The position numbers and the translations under genes are program-made. Positions 18,586 through 25,787 of a stretch of DNA of 64,000 nucleotides are shown piece after piece. Location: the NCBI RefSeq assembly GCF_014641075.1, contig NZ_BMHP01000009.1:124001-188000 (forward strand), in the 5' to 3' direction. Source of the stretch: Paenibacillus nasutitermitis (GTDB lineage: Bacteria; Bacillota; Bacilli; Paenibacillales; Paenibacillaceae). The notes below the pieces were generated by a model. It was given only the letters and a program-made list of their open reading frames with translations. It had not been told where the DNA came from and made no database searches. Within the stretch, counting starts at the first letter, position 1, and each line of letters opens with the position of its first letter.

Positions 18586-19506
18586 CTATGCCTTCCAGTC
18601 CTGCGGGTGGTTGTCCTTCACATAATCCACGGCAGCGGCATTGGCAATAACCTGATCGGCATCCTTGCAGCCGGGAATAACCGTTGTAACGGCCGGGTTA
18701 TCCAGACACCAGGCCAGAGCCCATGAGGCCATATTCACATGGGAAGGCACCTCATGCTTGCGGATTTCCTCCACTTCGCGGAGCAGCCGGTCGCGATTGT
18801 CCGCATCATGCCTGTTGCGCACATCGTTATCGGCAAAGGAAGCTCCCGCTTTGTATTTGCCGCTCAAGTAGCCGCTGGCAAGCGGAACGCGGGCGAGTAC
18901 GCCCAGATCCTGTTCGATGCAGGAAGGAAATACTTCTTCTTCCGGCGCTCGATCGAGACGGTTATAGACGACCTGAATGGCGCTTGCGCCGACTTGGGCT
19001 GCCCGGGAAGTCTGGTGAATATTTTTGTTGCTGCCGATTGAGATACCAAGATGGCGGATTTTCCCCGCCTGTACCTGTTTATCCAGCAGTGTCCATAACT
19101 GGTCGTTGTCAAATTTATCATCCGGTCCGGAATGGAATTGATAAAGGTCAATATAATCCGTTTGCAGGGAGCGCAGCGATTCCTCCAGCTGCTTCAGCAT
19201 GTCATCGGGCGACCATTTCTCGTCCCTGTTGAAATTGTGGTTGAAATGATGACCGAATTTTGTGGCAACAGTCCAGTCTTCCCGCCGGTTGTTGGCCAGA
19301 TACTGCCCAATAAACCGCTCAGATGTATGATCGCCGTAACATTCTGCGGTATCGATCAGGTTGATCCCGACCTCGCCTGCTTTGTCGAGAATGGAATTGG
19401 CCTCATTCTGGTCATAAGTCCGGCCCCATTCGCCTCCGAATTGCCATGTGCCTACGCCAACGACGGATACGCGCAAATCTGTCTTGCCCAGTCTTCTGTA
19501 TTTCAT
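18586..19506 (-). CDS. Aldo/keto reductase
   Basis: 306 residues, ATG at 19506 after AAGGAGGAGA. TIM-barrel NADPH-dependent oxidoreductase. The tetrad is visible as D in NLIDTAECYG, the Tyr in ECYG, Lys in VATKFG and His in YQFHSGP. The cofactor end has TTVIPGCKDADQV. Closest to the general AKR11/12-like group, which reduces aldehydes and ketones; the substrate is undetermined. A role in lactaldehyde handling beside the fucose operon is possible but only an inference. It faces the LacI gene. Confidence 0.92.
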   Translation of the reverse strand: MKYRRLGKTDLRVSVVGVGTWQFGGEWGRTYDQNEANSILDKAGEVGINLIDTAECYGDHTSERFIGQYLANNRREDWTVATKFGHHFNHNFNRDEKWSPDDMLKQLEESLRSLQTDYIDLYQFHSGPDDKFDNDQLWTLLDKQVQAGKIRHLGISIGSNKNIHQTSRAAQVGASAIQVVYNRLDRAPEEEVFPSCIEQDLGVLARVPLASGYLSGKYKAGASFADNDVRNRHDADNRDRLLREVEEIRKHEVPSHVNMASWALAWCLDNPAVTTVIPGCKDADQVIANAAAVDYVKDNHPQDWKA

Positions 19507-19653
19507 CGTGCATCTCCTCCTTATTAATGAAAGAACGGCCTGTAATCGAAAAACATACAGCTGGACAGCCTATCGTTATTCTAGACTTTGGAAAGGAAAT
19601 AGGCAAGGCGCGCAACAGCCATCCGCTTGCAGGCCGTCCGCCACCTGCTAATG

Positions 19654-19688
19654 CCGCACCGCGCATGGTGAGCTGACGCGCGGTGCGG
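19654..19688. repeat. GC-rich inverted repeat downstream of erm
   Basis: CCGCACCGCGC and GCGCGGTGCGG form an 11-bp perfect stem 14 bases beyond the erm stop. There is no U-tract on the erm side, so termination is only possible. Confidence 0.5.
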
Positions 19689-19702
19689 AGCCTTTGCGGA
19701 AA

Positions 19703-20545
19703 TTACCGATGTTTCCCCGGCCAGCGGAGGCGTTGTACATGGGTAAGCATGGTGTCGAATACGAGGCTCCATTGCCGTTCATTCAACCGGCATACAGGGA
19801 GGTTGCGGTCTACGCCGAGGCGTGCGGCCAGATGTTTGAGCTGCGGCGGTGTGAAGATGCCGTTCAGCGTATCGTAAATCGACCTGTCCGGATGTTTCAG
19901 GCCATATTCGGCCAGCGCCGCGAACCGGCCGGTAAGATGGACCGGGAGAAGCGGCTCCTGCTTCCGCTGAATCCGGAACATGACGGAATCCACATTTGGC
20001 GGCGGTGAAAAACACCCGCGCGGTACGGCTTTTACCATCTCCATCTCATACCACATCCGCCAAACCAGCAGTCGCGGACTGCGGATCGTCCGCGAGGTGA
20101 AACCTTTTGCAGCGCCTTTCTCCATAATTAGCACGGCCCGCTGCAGCAAGCTGTTCTGCGGCTGGAGCAGCAGCTGAAGAATGGACGTCGTGAGATAGAA
20201 GGGGATATTTGCGATAACCTGATAAGGTTCCCGTGGAAGCCGCATCTGCAGGATATCTTTTTCAATAACCGTAATGCTGGGCATAGCCTGCGATCTTCTG
20301 CGCAGCGTCTCTGCCAGACGGGGGTCATTCTCAACGGCCAGAATGCGGCAGGAATTCTCGGCCAGCAGCATGGTTATGGCGCCTGCTCCGGCTCCGATAT
20401 CCACAACGATATCGGTTGGTTGTATGTTAGCAGCCCGGATCATATCCTTCACCACTTGTTTGTTTTGCAGGAAATGCTGCCCGTGGGCATGGAGAGCGGG
20501 TTTCTTTTGCAGCGCGCAGGGCTGCTGTTTGTGGCGTTTATTCAT
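19703..20545 (-). CDS. erm: Erm-type 23S rRNA adenine N6-methyltransferase
   Basis: 280 residues. ATG at 20545 lies six bases after GGAGG; the ATG at 20551 touches the ribosome site and is less likely. Erm features: HGQHFLQNK opening, SAM motif VVDIGAGAGAIT, ENDPRLAE, motif IV NIPFYLTTSIL, and a basic C-terminal domain. NIPF rather than NLPY and the long basic N-terminus argue for Erm over KsgA. From the family, dimethylation of A2058 blocks macrolides, lincosamides and streptogramin B. A long leader (20546-21085) with leader peptide and terminator suggests induction by ribosome-binding drugs. hflX lies just upstream on the same strand with a related leader. Confidence 0.88.
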   Translation of the reverse strand: MNKRHKQQPCALQKKPALHAHGQHFLQNKQVVKDMIRAANIQPTDIVVDIGAGAGAITMLLAENSCRILAVENDPRLAETLRRRSQAMPSITVIEKDILQMRLPREPYQVIANIPFYLTTSILQLLLQPQNSLLQRAVLIMEKGAAKGFTSRTIRSPRLLVWRMWYEMEMVKAVPRGCFSPPPNVDSVMFRIQRKQEPLLPVHLTGRFAALAEYGLKHPDRSIYDTLNGIFTPPQLKHLAARLGVDRNLPVCRLNERQWSLVFDTMLTHVQRLRWPGKHR

Positions 20546-20566
20546 CTTCATCCTCCGTTACCAAGC

Positions 20567-20600
20567 AAAATAAAAACACAGGCAAGACTGCTGCCTGTGT
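20567..20600 (-). terminator. Gene-proximal terminator in the erm leader
   Basis: ACACAGGCA pairs with TGCCTGTGT, perfect 9 bp, followed by TTTTATTTT, located 16 bases before the GGAGG of erm. The 5' arm ACACAGGCAG is also perfectly complementary to CTGCCTGTGT about 400 bases upstream. Confidence 0.85.
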
Positions 20601-20965
20601 GGAGGTAAACGGAAAATGAGGATGCGGAAAATGGGCGCAAGCCAATAAGCGGCCGAACCTTCCGTAAAGGGGGTCTATTAAGAATTCCATCCCTTCATTC
20701 CCGGTATCGGTCAGGGCGGGAATGCGAGGGGTTGGATAACCTTTTTATCGTCCAAGTTCAAAAAGAAAGATACCACCAGTATCCATTAAGATGTATTGCT
20801 GCTCGGAACATGAGCGCACGCAAGGCGTTATCCAAAACTTGGAGGGCGAAAGACGGTTCCATCGAAACCGGGCCTCGCCTTGCTCGAAGCATGCGCTGAA
20901 GTTATGGAGGCAGCTGTCATTCGATATGGACAGGACATTGACCTGACTTTGAACAATGACTGGCT

Positions 20966-20997
20966 GAAAAAAGGCAGACCACTTCCGAGTCCTCTGC
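20966..20997 (-). terminator. Proximal terminator-like hairpin in the erm leader
   Basis: GCAGA and TCTGC close an interrupted stem followed by six T. The 5' arm also pairs in the alternative hairpin CTCTGC/GCAGAG just upstream. Confidence 0.6.
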
Positions 20998-21025
20998 ACA
21001 CAGGCAGAGCCTTTGGCGTATTCAA

Positions 21026-21067
21026 TTAGCCGCGCAAGGTTCGAACTCGAAAGTAATGGTCTACCAC
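21026..21067 (-). CDS. erm leader peptide with RVR motif
   Basis: 13 codons, MVDHYFRVRTLRG, GTG start at 21067 six bases after GGAGGG, stop TAA at 21028-21026. The Arg-X-Arg motif is the +X+ signature known from Erm leader peptides such as ErmDL (MRLR) that stall macrolide-bound ribosomes. The counterpart before hflX (22957-22907) has the same start context and the same RVR. That this one stalls is inferred. Confidence 0.7.
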   Translation of the reverse strand: MVDHYFRVRTLRG

Positions 21068-21150
21068 ACGTAACCCTCCGTTCCTCTGATAATAGTGATT
21101 AGCCTGTCATGCTTCTAGGGTGGACGGGCAGTCACCTGGCATGATCCGCA

Positions 21151-22416
21151 TTAGCGGGACAGGAAAGGGCTCCCGTATTTCTCGAAATCAGCGGTTGTGC
21201 ATTCCAGCGTAAGTCGTGTTCCCTCTTCTTCATAACTGGTTGACTGGACCCAGGCATGCTCGTTAAAGTAGGAGACGATCTGCCCCTGATCGAAAGGGAT
21301 CAGAACTTCGCATTGTATATAATCCGTCAGGACACGGTCGCGGATGAGCTGGACAAGCTCGTCAATCCCCTTGTTCTGTTTCACGGAAAGATAAACGGAC
21401 TTGGAGGTTCCGGCTGGATGCTCCCCGTCTGTCAGATCCGTTTTGTTGTATGCGTATATGACGGGGATATGATCGGCGCCCAGCGCTTTTAAGGTCTCCT
21501 CGGTCACGGCGATCTGCTCCGGATAAGCCGGATTCGAATAATCCACAACATGAATCAGCAGGTCTGCTTCGGCAACTTCCTCCAGCGTGGAACGAAATGC
21601 CTTGACCAGATGATGGGGAAGGCGGCTGACGAAGCCTACTGTATCGGTAAGCAGGAATGCCCGGTGATCCGGCAGTTCTATTCTTCTCACAGATGTTTCC
21701 AGTGTGGCGAACAGCATATTTTGGGCGAGCACCTGTTTATCTGCCTGCGGATTATAGCGCTGGAGCAGAGCATTCATCAGGCTGGATTTGCCTGTATTCG
21801 TGTATCCGACGAGACAGACGATCGGCAGTTCATTCTTCAGGCGCTGCTTGCGCTGCGTTTTGCGGCGGGAGACAAGCTTCGCAAGCTCCGTCTGAAGAGC
21901 GGTGATCCGCTCTTCAATGCTCCGGCGGTCCAGTTCCAGCTTGGTTTCGCCGGAGCCTCTGTTTTTGAGGCCCGAGCCGCCGCCCTGCCTGCCAAGCGAT
22001 TCCCGGAGGCCGGTTAAACGCGGCAGCATATATTGCAGATGGGCGATTTCCACCTGCAGTTGCGCTTCCCGCGTCTTTGCCCGCTCTCCGAAAATATCCA
22101 GGATGAGCATTGTGCGGTCAATGACTCTGCGCGCAAGCGTCTTCTCCAGATTGCGGATCTGGGAAGGCGACAGCTCATCGTTGCAAATAACGACGGCGGA
22201 CTCGTGCTGTTCCAGCAGAGCCGCCAGCTCCCCAAGCTTGCCGCTCCCCACATAATGAGCGGTGTTCAAGCGGGCTGCCTTCTGGCTCAGCTCGCCTACC
22301 ACCTCTACGCCGCATGCGGCAGCCAGGCCGCGGAGTTCTTCCATTGCTGCTGCAAAATCCGTCCGATTCTGCAAATGAATGCCGACGATAACGGCTTGTT
22401 GTTTCGTTTGTTCCAT
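21151..22416 (-). CDS. hflX: HflX-type ribosome-associated GTPase
   Basis: 421 residues from the ATG at 22416, 12 bases after GGAGG; ATGs at 22425 and 22428 are alternatives. N-terminal HflX domain (VIVGIHLQ, VGSGKLGELAALLE, NDELSPSQIRNLEK, RTMLILDIFGERAKTREAQLQVE), the GSGLKNRGSGETKLELDRR linker, then a GTPase domain with G1 GYTNTGKSS, G3 DTVGFVSRLPHHL and G4 NKTD. HflX splits stalled or hibernating 70S ribosomes and in Listeria and mycobacteria gives resistance to macrolides and lincosamides. Its leader resembles that of erm next door, pointing to joint drug-responsive control. Confidence 0.95.
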   Translation of the reverse strand: MEQTKQQAVIVGIHLQNRTDFAAAMEELRGLAAACGVEVVGELSQKAARLNTAHYVGSGKLGELAALLEQHESAVVICNDELSPSQIRNLEKTLARRVIDRTMLILDIFGERAKTREAQLQVEIAHLQYMLPRLTGLRESLGRQGGGSGLKNRGSGETKLELDRRSIEERITALQTELAKLVSRRKTQRKQRLKNELPIVCLVGYTNTGKSSLMNALLQRYNPQADKQVLAQNMLFATLETSVRRIELPDHRAFLLTDTVGFVSRLPHHLVKAFRSTLEEVAEADLLIHVVDYSNPAYPEQIAVTEETLKALGADHIPVIYAYNKTDLTDGEHPAGTSKSVYLSVKQNKGIDELVQLIRDRVLTDYIQCEVLIPFDQGQIVSYFNEHAWVQSTSYEEEGTRLTLECTTADFEKYGSPFLSR

Positions 22417-22450
22417 CTTTTTCATCATCCTCCAAGTTAAAAAACATAAT

Positions 22451-22477
22451 AAAAAACACAAGCATAACTGCCTGTGT
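22451..22477 (-). terminator. Gene-proximal terminator in the hflX leader
   Basis: ACACAGGCA pairs with TGCTTGTGT (one G-U) followed by six T, then ATTATGTTTTTT. It lies 20-30 bases before the ribosome site. Confidence 0.8.
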
Positions 22478-22560
22478 TTTCAGTAAATTGGAAGAGAACT
22501 CCGGGATAAGCCTGCAGGGAAACGAATTTCCCCGCCTGATGGATTCCAGGTCTTCCATAG

Positions 22561-22655
22561 CTGTGAAGGGCTACTGTCCCGGACCGACCCGGAAGCAAGG
22601 CTGCAATTTCCTAACATCCTGCGCGGGCAGCCTCGGGGGGCTATTCCTTCACCTA
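22561..22655 (-). other. Structured segment of unknown class in the hflX leader
   Basis: On the minus strand ATAGGTGAAGG pairs with CCTTCACAGCTAT (one bulge), enclosing CGAGGCTGC/GCAGCCTTG (9 bp, one G-U) and CCGGG-rich pairs. This is a compact domain of about 95 nt. No known riboswitch consensus fits. Confidence 0.45.
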
Positions 22656-22854
22656 TGAAATTGTTTCTTTAAGGCAACCACAAAGCTTACGACACCGTAA
22701 GGGCAGTATCATCCGCTGCTTTGTTGATGTTCAAATAAAGGATACATTCATTCACGTACGCCAATAGTTGAACATACTGCGGGGAAAGGGCAAGCCGTCA
22801 ACGAAACGTCAGACAGACTGGTCCTTCTGTACCGCAATAGGTTATGGGTTACCT

Positions 22855-22886
22855 GTAAAAAGACAGACCTATCCGGAGTTCTCTGC
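22855..22886 (-). terminator. Proximal terminator-like hairpin in the hflX leader
   Basis: GCAGA/TCTGT arms with five T. It is the homologue of 20966-20997 in the erm leader; the stem is weaker. Confidence 0.5.
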
Positions 22887-22906
22887 ACACAGGCAGAGCT
22901 TTGGCA

Positions 22907-22957
22907 CTATTCAATTACAGCTGCGCTCAAAGATCTAACTCGGATAAAATCTATCAC
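22907..22957 (-). CDS. hflX leader peptide with RVR motif
   Basis: 16 codons, MIDFIRVRSLSAAVIE, GTG start at 22957 six bases after GGAGGG, TAG stop. It shares the start context, M-x-D opening and R-V-R-x-L with the erm leader peptide at 21067-21026. The third-position differences and different ends show two diverged copies of one element. Confidence 0.7.
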   Translation of the reverse strand: MIDFIRVRSLSAAVIE

Positions 22958-22989
22958 ACGTAACCCTCCGTTCCATATTAAGTAAACTG

Positions 22990-23018
22990 ATTCTAACACA
23001 AGATTTCGATCTTGACAA
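22990..23018 (-). promoter_or_regulatory. hflX leader promoter
   Basis: On the minus strand TTGTCA, 17-base spacer, TAGAAT, about 26 bases before the leader peptide's ribosome site. A good sigma-A match. Confidence 0.75.
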
Positions 23019-23145
23019 ATGGGGGACTGGCCCAAATGGGGTGTATAGCATGATTTTCGAGGGTAGATCAGGCTATAATGAACAAGCAGACATGCTAAAG
23101 GAACATACGGCGTTACGATAATAGGACCAAGGGAGGCAGCGGAAA

Positions 23146-23931
23146 ATGGATTTAGGATTAAACGGCAAAGTTGCACTTGTTGCGGCATCTAGCAAAGGGC
23201 TTGGCAAAGCCTGCGCCATGGAGCTTGCGCGAGAAGGCGCATATGTGATGATCACCGGCCGCAAAGAAGCGGAGTTGCAGAAAGCCAAGCAGGAAATGGA
23301 CCAGCTTGCAGGAAAAGTAGAGTATCTGGTGTGCGATATTACCAAGAGCGGGGATATCTCTTATGCAGTGGAAACGACCGTGAAACGATTCGGCAAAATC
23401 GATATTCTGATTAACAATGCGGGCGGGCCGCCGCCAGGGAGCGTCGAGACCCTGACGGACGAGCAGTGGTACAAATCATTTGAATTGAATCTGCTCAGCT
23501 ATATCCGCTTTATCCGGGAGGTTCTTCCGTATATGAAGGAGCAGAAGAGCGGCAGAATCATTAATTTGGCGTCCTCTTCCGTCAAACAGCCGATTCCTGG
23601 CCTGCTCTTGTCCAATACGTTCCGGACGGGAATCGTCGGTCTGGCCAAAACGTTATCCCAGGAGCTGGCACCTTATAATATATTGGTCAACACCGTATCG
23701 CCCGGCAGGATTGCCACTGACCGGATCAAGGAATTGGACGGAAACCGCGCGGAGAAGACGGGGAAGACCATTGAACAAGTGGCGGAAGAAGCTCATAAGG
23801 GCATTCCGCTGGGAAGAGACGGTGATGTGGAGGAATTCGGGCGTACGGTTACATTTCTTGCCTCATCCGCTTCCTCCTATACAACCGGTGTATCTCTGCT
23901 GATCGATGGCGGAATGGTCAAAGGCATTTAA
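23146..23931 (+). CDS. Short-chain dehydrogenase/reductase with altered active site
   Basis: 261 residues, ATG at 23146 after AGGGAGG. Rossmann fold: cofactor loop AASSKGLGKACA, CDITKSGD, NNAGGPPPG, catalytic-loop NLASSSVKQPIPG, and the C-terminal SSYTTGVSLLIDGG. Where the family has Y-x-x-x-K, this protein has S-NTF-R (LLLSNTFRTGIVGL). The catalytic Tyr is Ser and the Lys is Arg, so ordinary SDR chemistry is doubtful although the fold and NAD(P) site look intact. A TATAAT at 23074-23079 could drive it. It is transcribed divergently from hflX. Confidence 0.88.
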   Translation: MDLGLNGKVALVAASSKGLGKACAMELAREGAYVMITGRKEAELQKAKQEMDQLAGKVEYLVCDITKSGDISYAVETTVKRFGKIDILINNAGGPPPGSVETLTDEQWYKSFELNLLSYIRFIREVLPYMKEQKSGRIINLASSSVKQPIPGLLLSNTFRTGIVGLAKTLSQELAPYNILVNTVSPGRIATDRIKELDGNRAEKTGKTIEQVAEEAHKGIPLGRDGDVEEFGRTVTFLASSASSYTTGVSLLIDGGMVKGI

Positions 23932-24093
23932 TACTCTCAAATGGGGCCGGGCGGGGCGAACATATACCGCACGGCCTTATCTTCTTCCGGTGCCGAGGGG
24001 CGCCACCATGGCAACCGGTCGCTTCTTCCTCATTTTGCAACGCCTCTAAACTGCTGCAAAGCCGCTCGCTCTATCCTCTCCCTCTTTTTCGCA

Positions 24094-24300
24094 GCTGCCA
24101 CAACGCCCGCAAACCGCCCATTCCACCATGATTTCTCATTTCACTGACTATTCGGGTGACCGCAAGCTGCACGAAATCTGTTCCTTTCCTCTTTTGACTA
24201 CAGCCACAACCCATGGAAGCCCCATTCTCCACTATGCTCCCTCATTTCATGGACTGTGCGAGTAGCTCGCAAGCCGCATTCCACCATACATCCTCATTTC
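24094..24300. repeat. Decayed direct repeats in a pyrimidine-rich non-coding stretch
   Basis: Two diverged copies of a roughly 78-base unit start near 24094 and 24201 (period about 107) and a partial third starts near 24277. Shared words include CCACAAC, CCATTC-CCAC-AT, CTCATTTC, GACT and CGCAAGC-GC. The whole region 23940-24650 is strongly C/T-rich on the plus strand and contains no credible gene. Confidence 0.5.
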
Positions 24301-24659
24301 CCTGCATCCACTTGCACGCTCATTCATTTCGAACCTGACCTCATCGCCCCCGGAATCCGCATAATTCGCACGCTCATTCTTTTCCGCAGCCCATCAAGCG
24401 TACTCGCAGGTGATCACTCCACCTTCTTCCCTCTTTCTTTCGTTGGGACGCCTCTTCCAATCACGCTTCTCCGCCTTCTTGTGAATGCCTCTCACCCTCC
24501 GGGGCGGGCCCACACTCTGGATCATCTCTGATCCCTTAACCCTTCGGCTCTTGAATCTTGCGTTCTATTTTTTGGCTTTTGTCTTAACGGTTTCCGCGTG
24601 TTTTTCGGCGTTCTTCTGCTTCCTTTTGAGCCCCGCGGCCACCTCATTCCGTTGAATTC

Positions 24660-24905
24660 CATGATCTGATTTTGTATTTATTATGCTAAAATTACATCTT
24701 CGCCATTTCGTTGTTTAGTATTATAAAATATTAATTATATGCAAAAATATATTTTCGTTGTGATGCCGAATCTCCCTGAATTACTCATTAATACGCTTAA
24801 TAATAGGTATTTTAGATGATAAAATTAGATGGTAGTATCGTTCATTATATGCAATTATATATTTGATATCGTTGAAATATTTTTATCTATAAACACACAA
24901 AATAC
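24660..24905. other. AT-rich intergenic block with a duplicated motif
   Basis: ATTATATGCAA followed by ATATATTT and TCGTTG occurs twice, near 24735-24761 and 24846-24875. No gene is seen. It probably holds the promoter and control sites for the small gene at 24998. Confidence 0.45.
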
Positions 24906-24997
24906 TGATGTTGAAAATATGCCGGTTGAAAAATCCTGACGAAAGGATATGGCGCCTGGGGCGTCGAAATAGTCAAGGAAAGCTTAAGGAGGTGACA

Positions 24998-25216
24998 ATG
25001 ATGGGAGAGAACAAAACGCATCGTATAATTGTCCACTTTAACGGCGGAGACAAGCTTGTAGTCGGCACGAACGACGTGGAAGAAACGATTGCCCAAATCA
25101 AAGGGCAAACCGGGGGCTGGCTGGAGCTCGATGGCAAAATCATTTATCTGAATAATATTACGTATGTTGAAAGCGACGAGCAGCGTGACCGCTCGGTAAT
25201 GGGTTTTGCTTTATAA
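24998..25216 (+). CDS. Conserved small protein of unknown function
   Basis: 72 residues. ATG at 24998 (or 25001) follows a very strong AAGGAGGTGA. The frame is open further upstream, but without a ribosome site. Sequence: a beta-rich, acidic protein (RIIVHFNGGDKLVVGTND, then GWLELDGKIIYLNNITYVE), with neither signal peptide nor membrane segment. The alternating hydrophobic pattern suggests a small beta barrel or SH3-like fold; I do not recognise a named family. It is a single gene with its own terminator 37 bases after the stop. Confidence 0.75.
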   Translation: MMGENKTHRIIVHFNGGDKLVVGTNDVEETIAQIKGQTGGWLELDGKIIYLNNITYVESDEQRDRSVMGFAL

Positions 25217-25253
25217 GCAGCCGGCCGAAGTCTTCATGAGTGCAGCATCTACT

Positions 25254-25280
25254 AAAGACACCTTTGCGGTGTCTTTTTTT
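25254..25280 (+). terminator. Rho-independent terminator
   Basis: AAAGACACC and GGTGTCTTT with a four-base loop, followed by T. Confidence 0.92.
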
Positions 25281-25333
25281 GCCTATAGAGAATCCGTCGT
25301 GTTTTATCCTGTAAATATTCCTGAAAAAAAGGA

Positions 25334-25365
25334 TTGACCCTGCCATTGATGGCAGGGTTTATAAT
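25334..25365 (+). promoter_or_regulatory. MerR-type promoter with long spacer
   Basis: TTGACC, 20-base spacer, TATAAT. A perfect inverted repeat (ACCCTGCCAT, two bases, ATGGCAGGGT; 25337-25358) fills the spacer. The over-long spacer with dyad is the classical MerR-activated layout. Confidence 0.8.
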
Positions 25366-25400
25366 GGGGATCAGCAGGTCGTATCCAAGGAGGTGCATGC

Positions 25401-25787
25401 TTGAAAATAGGGGAGCTGTCGAAGGCCACCGGCGCGAGCATCCGATCCATCCGGTATTATGAGCAGCAAGGCCTGATGGCGCCTGCAAGGATGGAGAACG
25501 GATACCGGGTATATAATCGTCTGGCTGTCGAACAGGTGCAGACGATACGGCTGTATCTCTCGCTCGGGCTCAGCACGGAGCAGGTCGCTGGTTTCCTGAA
25601 CTGCGTCATGCTCAACAAAGAAGCGTTCTGCCAGGAGGTGCTGCCTGTTTATAAGGAGAAGCTGGCGGATATCGACCGGCAAATCGAACAGTTGTCCTCG
25701 ATTCGCCAAAACCTGGTGGAGCGGATCGCATCCATTCACACAGAAAACCATGGAGGTGCCGCAGATGGGTCTGCAGAAGATAAATAA
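25401..25787 (+). CDS. MerR-family transcription regulator
   Basis: 128 residues, TTG start at 25401 behind AAGGAGGTG. Winged-helix KIGELSKATGASIRSIRYYEQQGLM, then a coiled dimerisation helix (VYKEKLADIDRQIEQLSSIRQNLVERI). Two cysteines near residues 68 and 77 (FLNCVMLNKEAFCQEV) stand before the helix, where other members bind metals or sense redox state. The promoter in front has the spacer palindrome expected for autoregulation. It overlaps the thioredoxin gene by 23 bases, so the two are coupled. A thiol- or metal-stress role is inferred. Confidence 0.9.
   Translation: MKIGELSKATGASIRSIRYYEQQGLMAPARMENGYRVYNRLAVEQVQTIRLYLSLGLSTEQVAGFLNCVMLNKEAFCQEVLPVYKEKLADIDRQIEQLSSIRQNLVERIASIHTENHGGAADGSAEDK

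Larger units (their letters stand above)
20546..21085 (-). promoter_or_regulatory. erm 5' leader with attenuation elements
   Basis: Reading on the minus strand: leader peptide (21067-21026), the sequence CTGCCTGTGT (21007-20998) inside a small hairpin, a proximal terminator-like hairpin (20997-20966), about 360 bases without a recognised element, then a terminator just before the ribosome site (20600-20567). The first part, 20970-21085, is clearly homologous to 22860-22965 upstream of hflX. A promoter is not obvious upstream of 21085; TATTAT at about 21091-21096 is a possible -10. Confidence 0.75.
22417..22975 (-). promoter_or_regulatory. hflX 5' leader with attenuation elements
   Basis: On the minus strand: leader peptide (22957-22907), CTGCCTGTGT (22896-22887), proximal hairpin with T5 (22886-22855), about 375 bases containing a strong structured segment (22655-22561), then a gene-proximal terminator (22477-22451) and GGAGG. 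The order and the key words match the erm leader, although the middle parts are unrelated. Confidence 0.78.

Noticed and set aside
19703..20545. KsgA (16S rRNA dimethyltransferase)
   Set aside because: Motif IV is NIPFYLTTSIL rather than NLPYY, the basic N-terminus is long, and the Erm-like leader is present; Erm fits better.
20828..21025. A 65-codon frame in the erm leader
   Set aside because: It follows the leader peptide stop and has no counterpart in the hflX leader, no ribosome site and no codon bias.
22561..22655. SRP (4.5S/scRNA) gene on the plus strand
   Set aside because: CCCGGAAG and GGCTGC look partly like the SRP apical loop, but the GGAAGGAAGCAGCC order is not present and the segment lies in an hflX leader.
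24256..24531. A 91-codon open frame in the pyrimidine-rich region
   Set aside because: No ribosome site, Pro/Ser/His-rich low-complexity translation, and it lies across decayed repeats.
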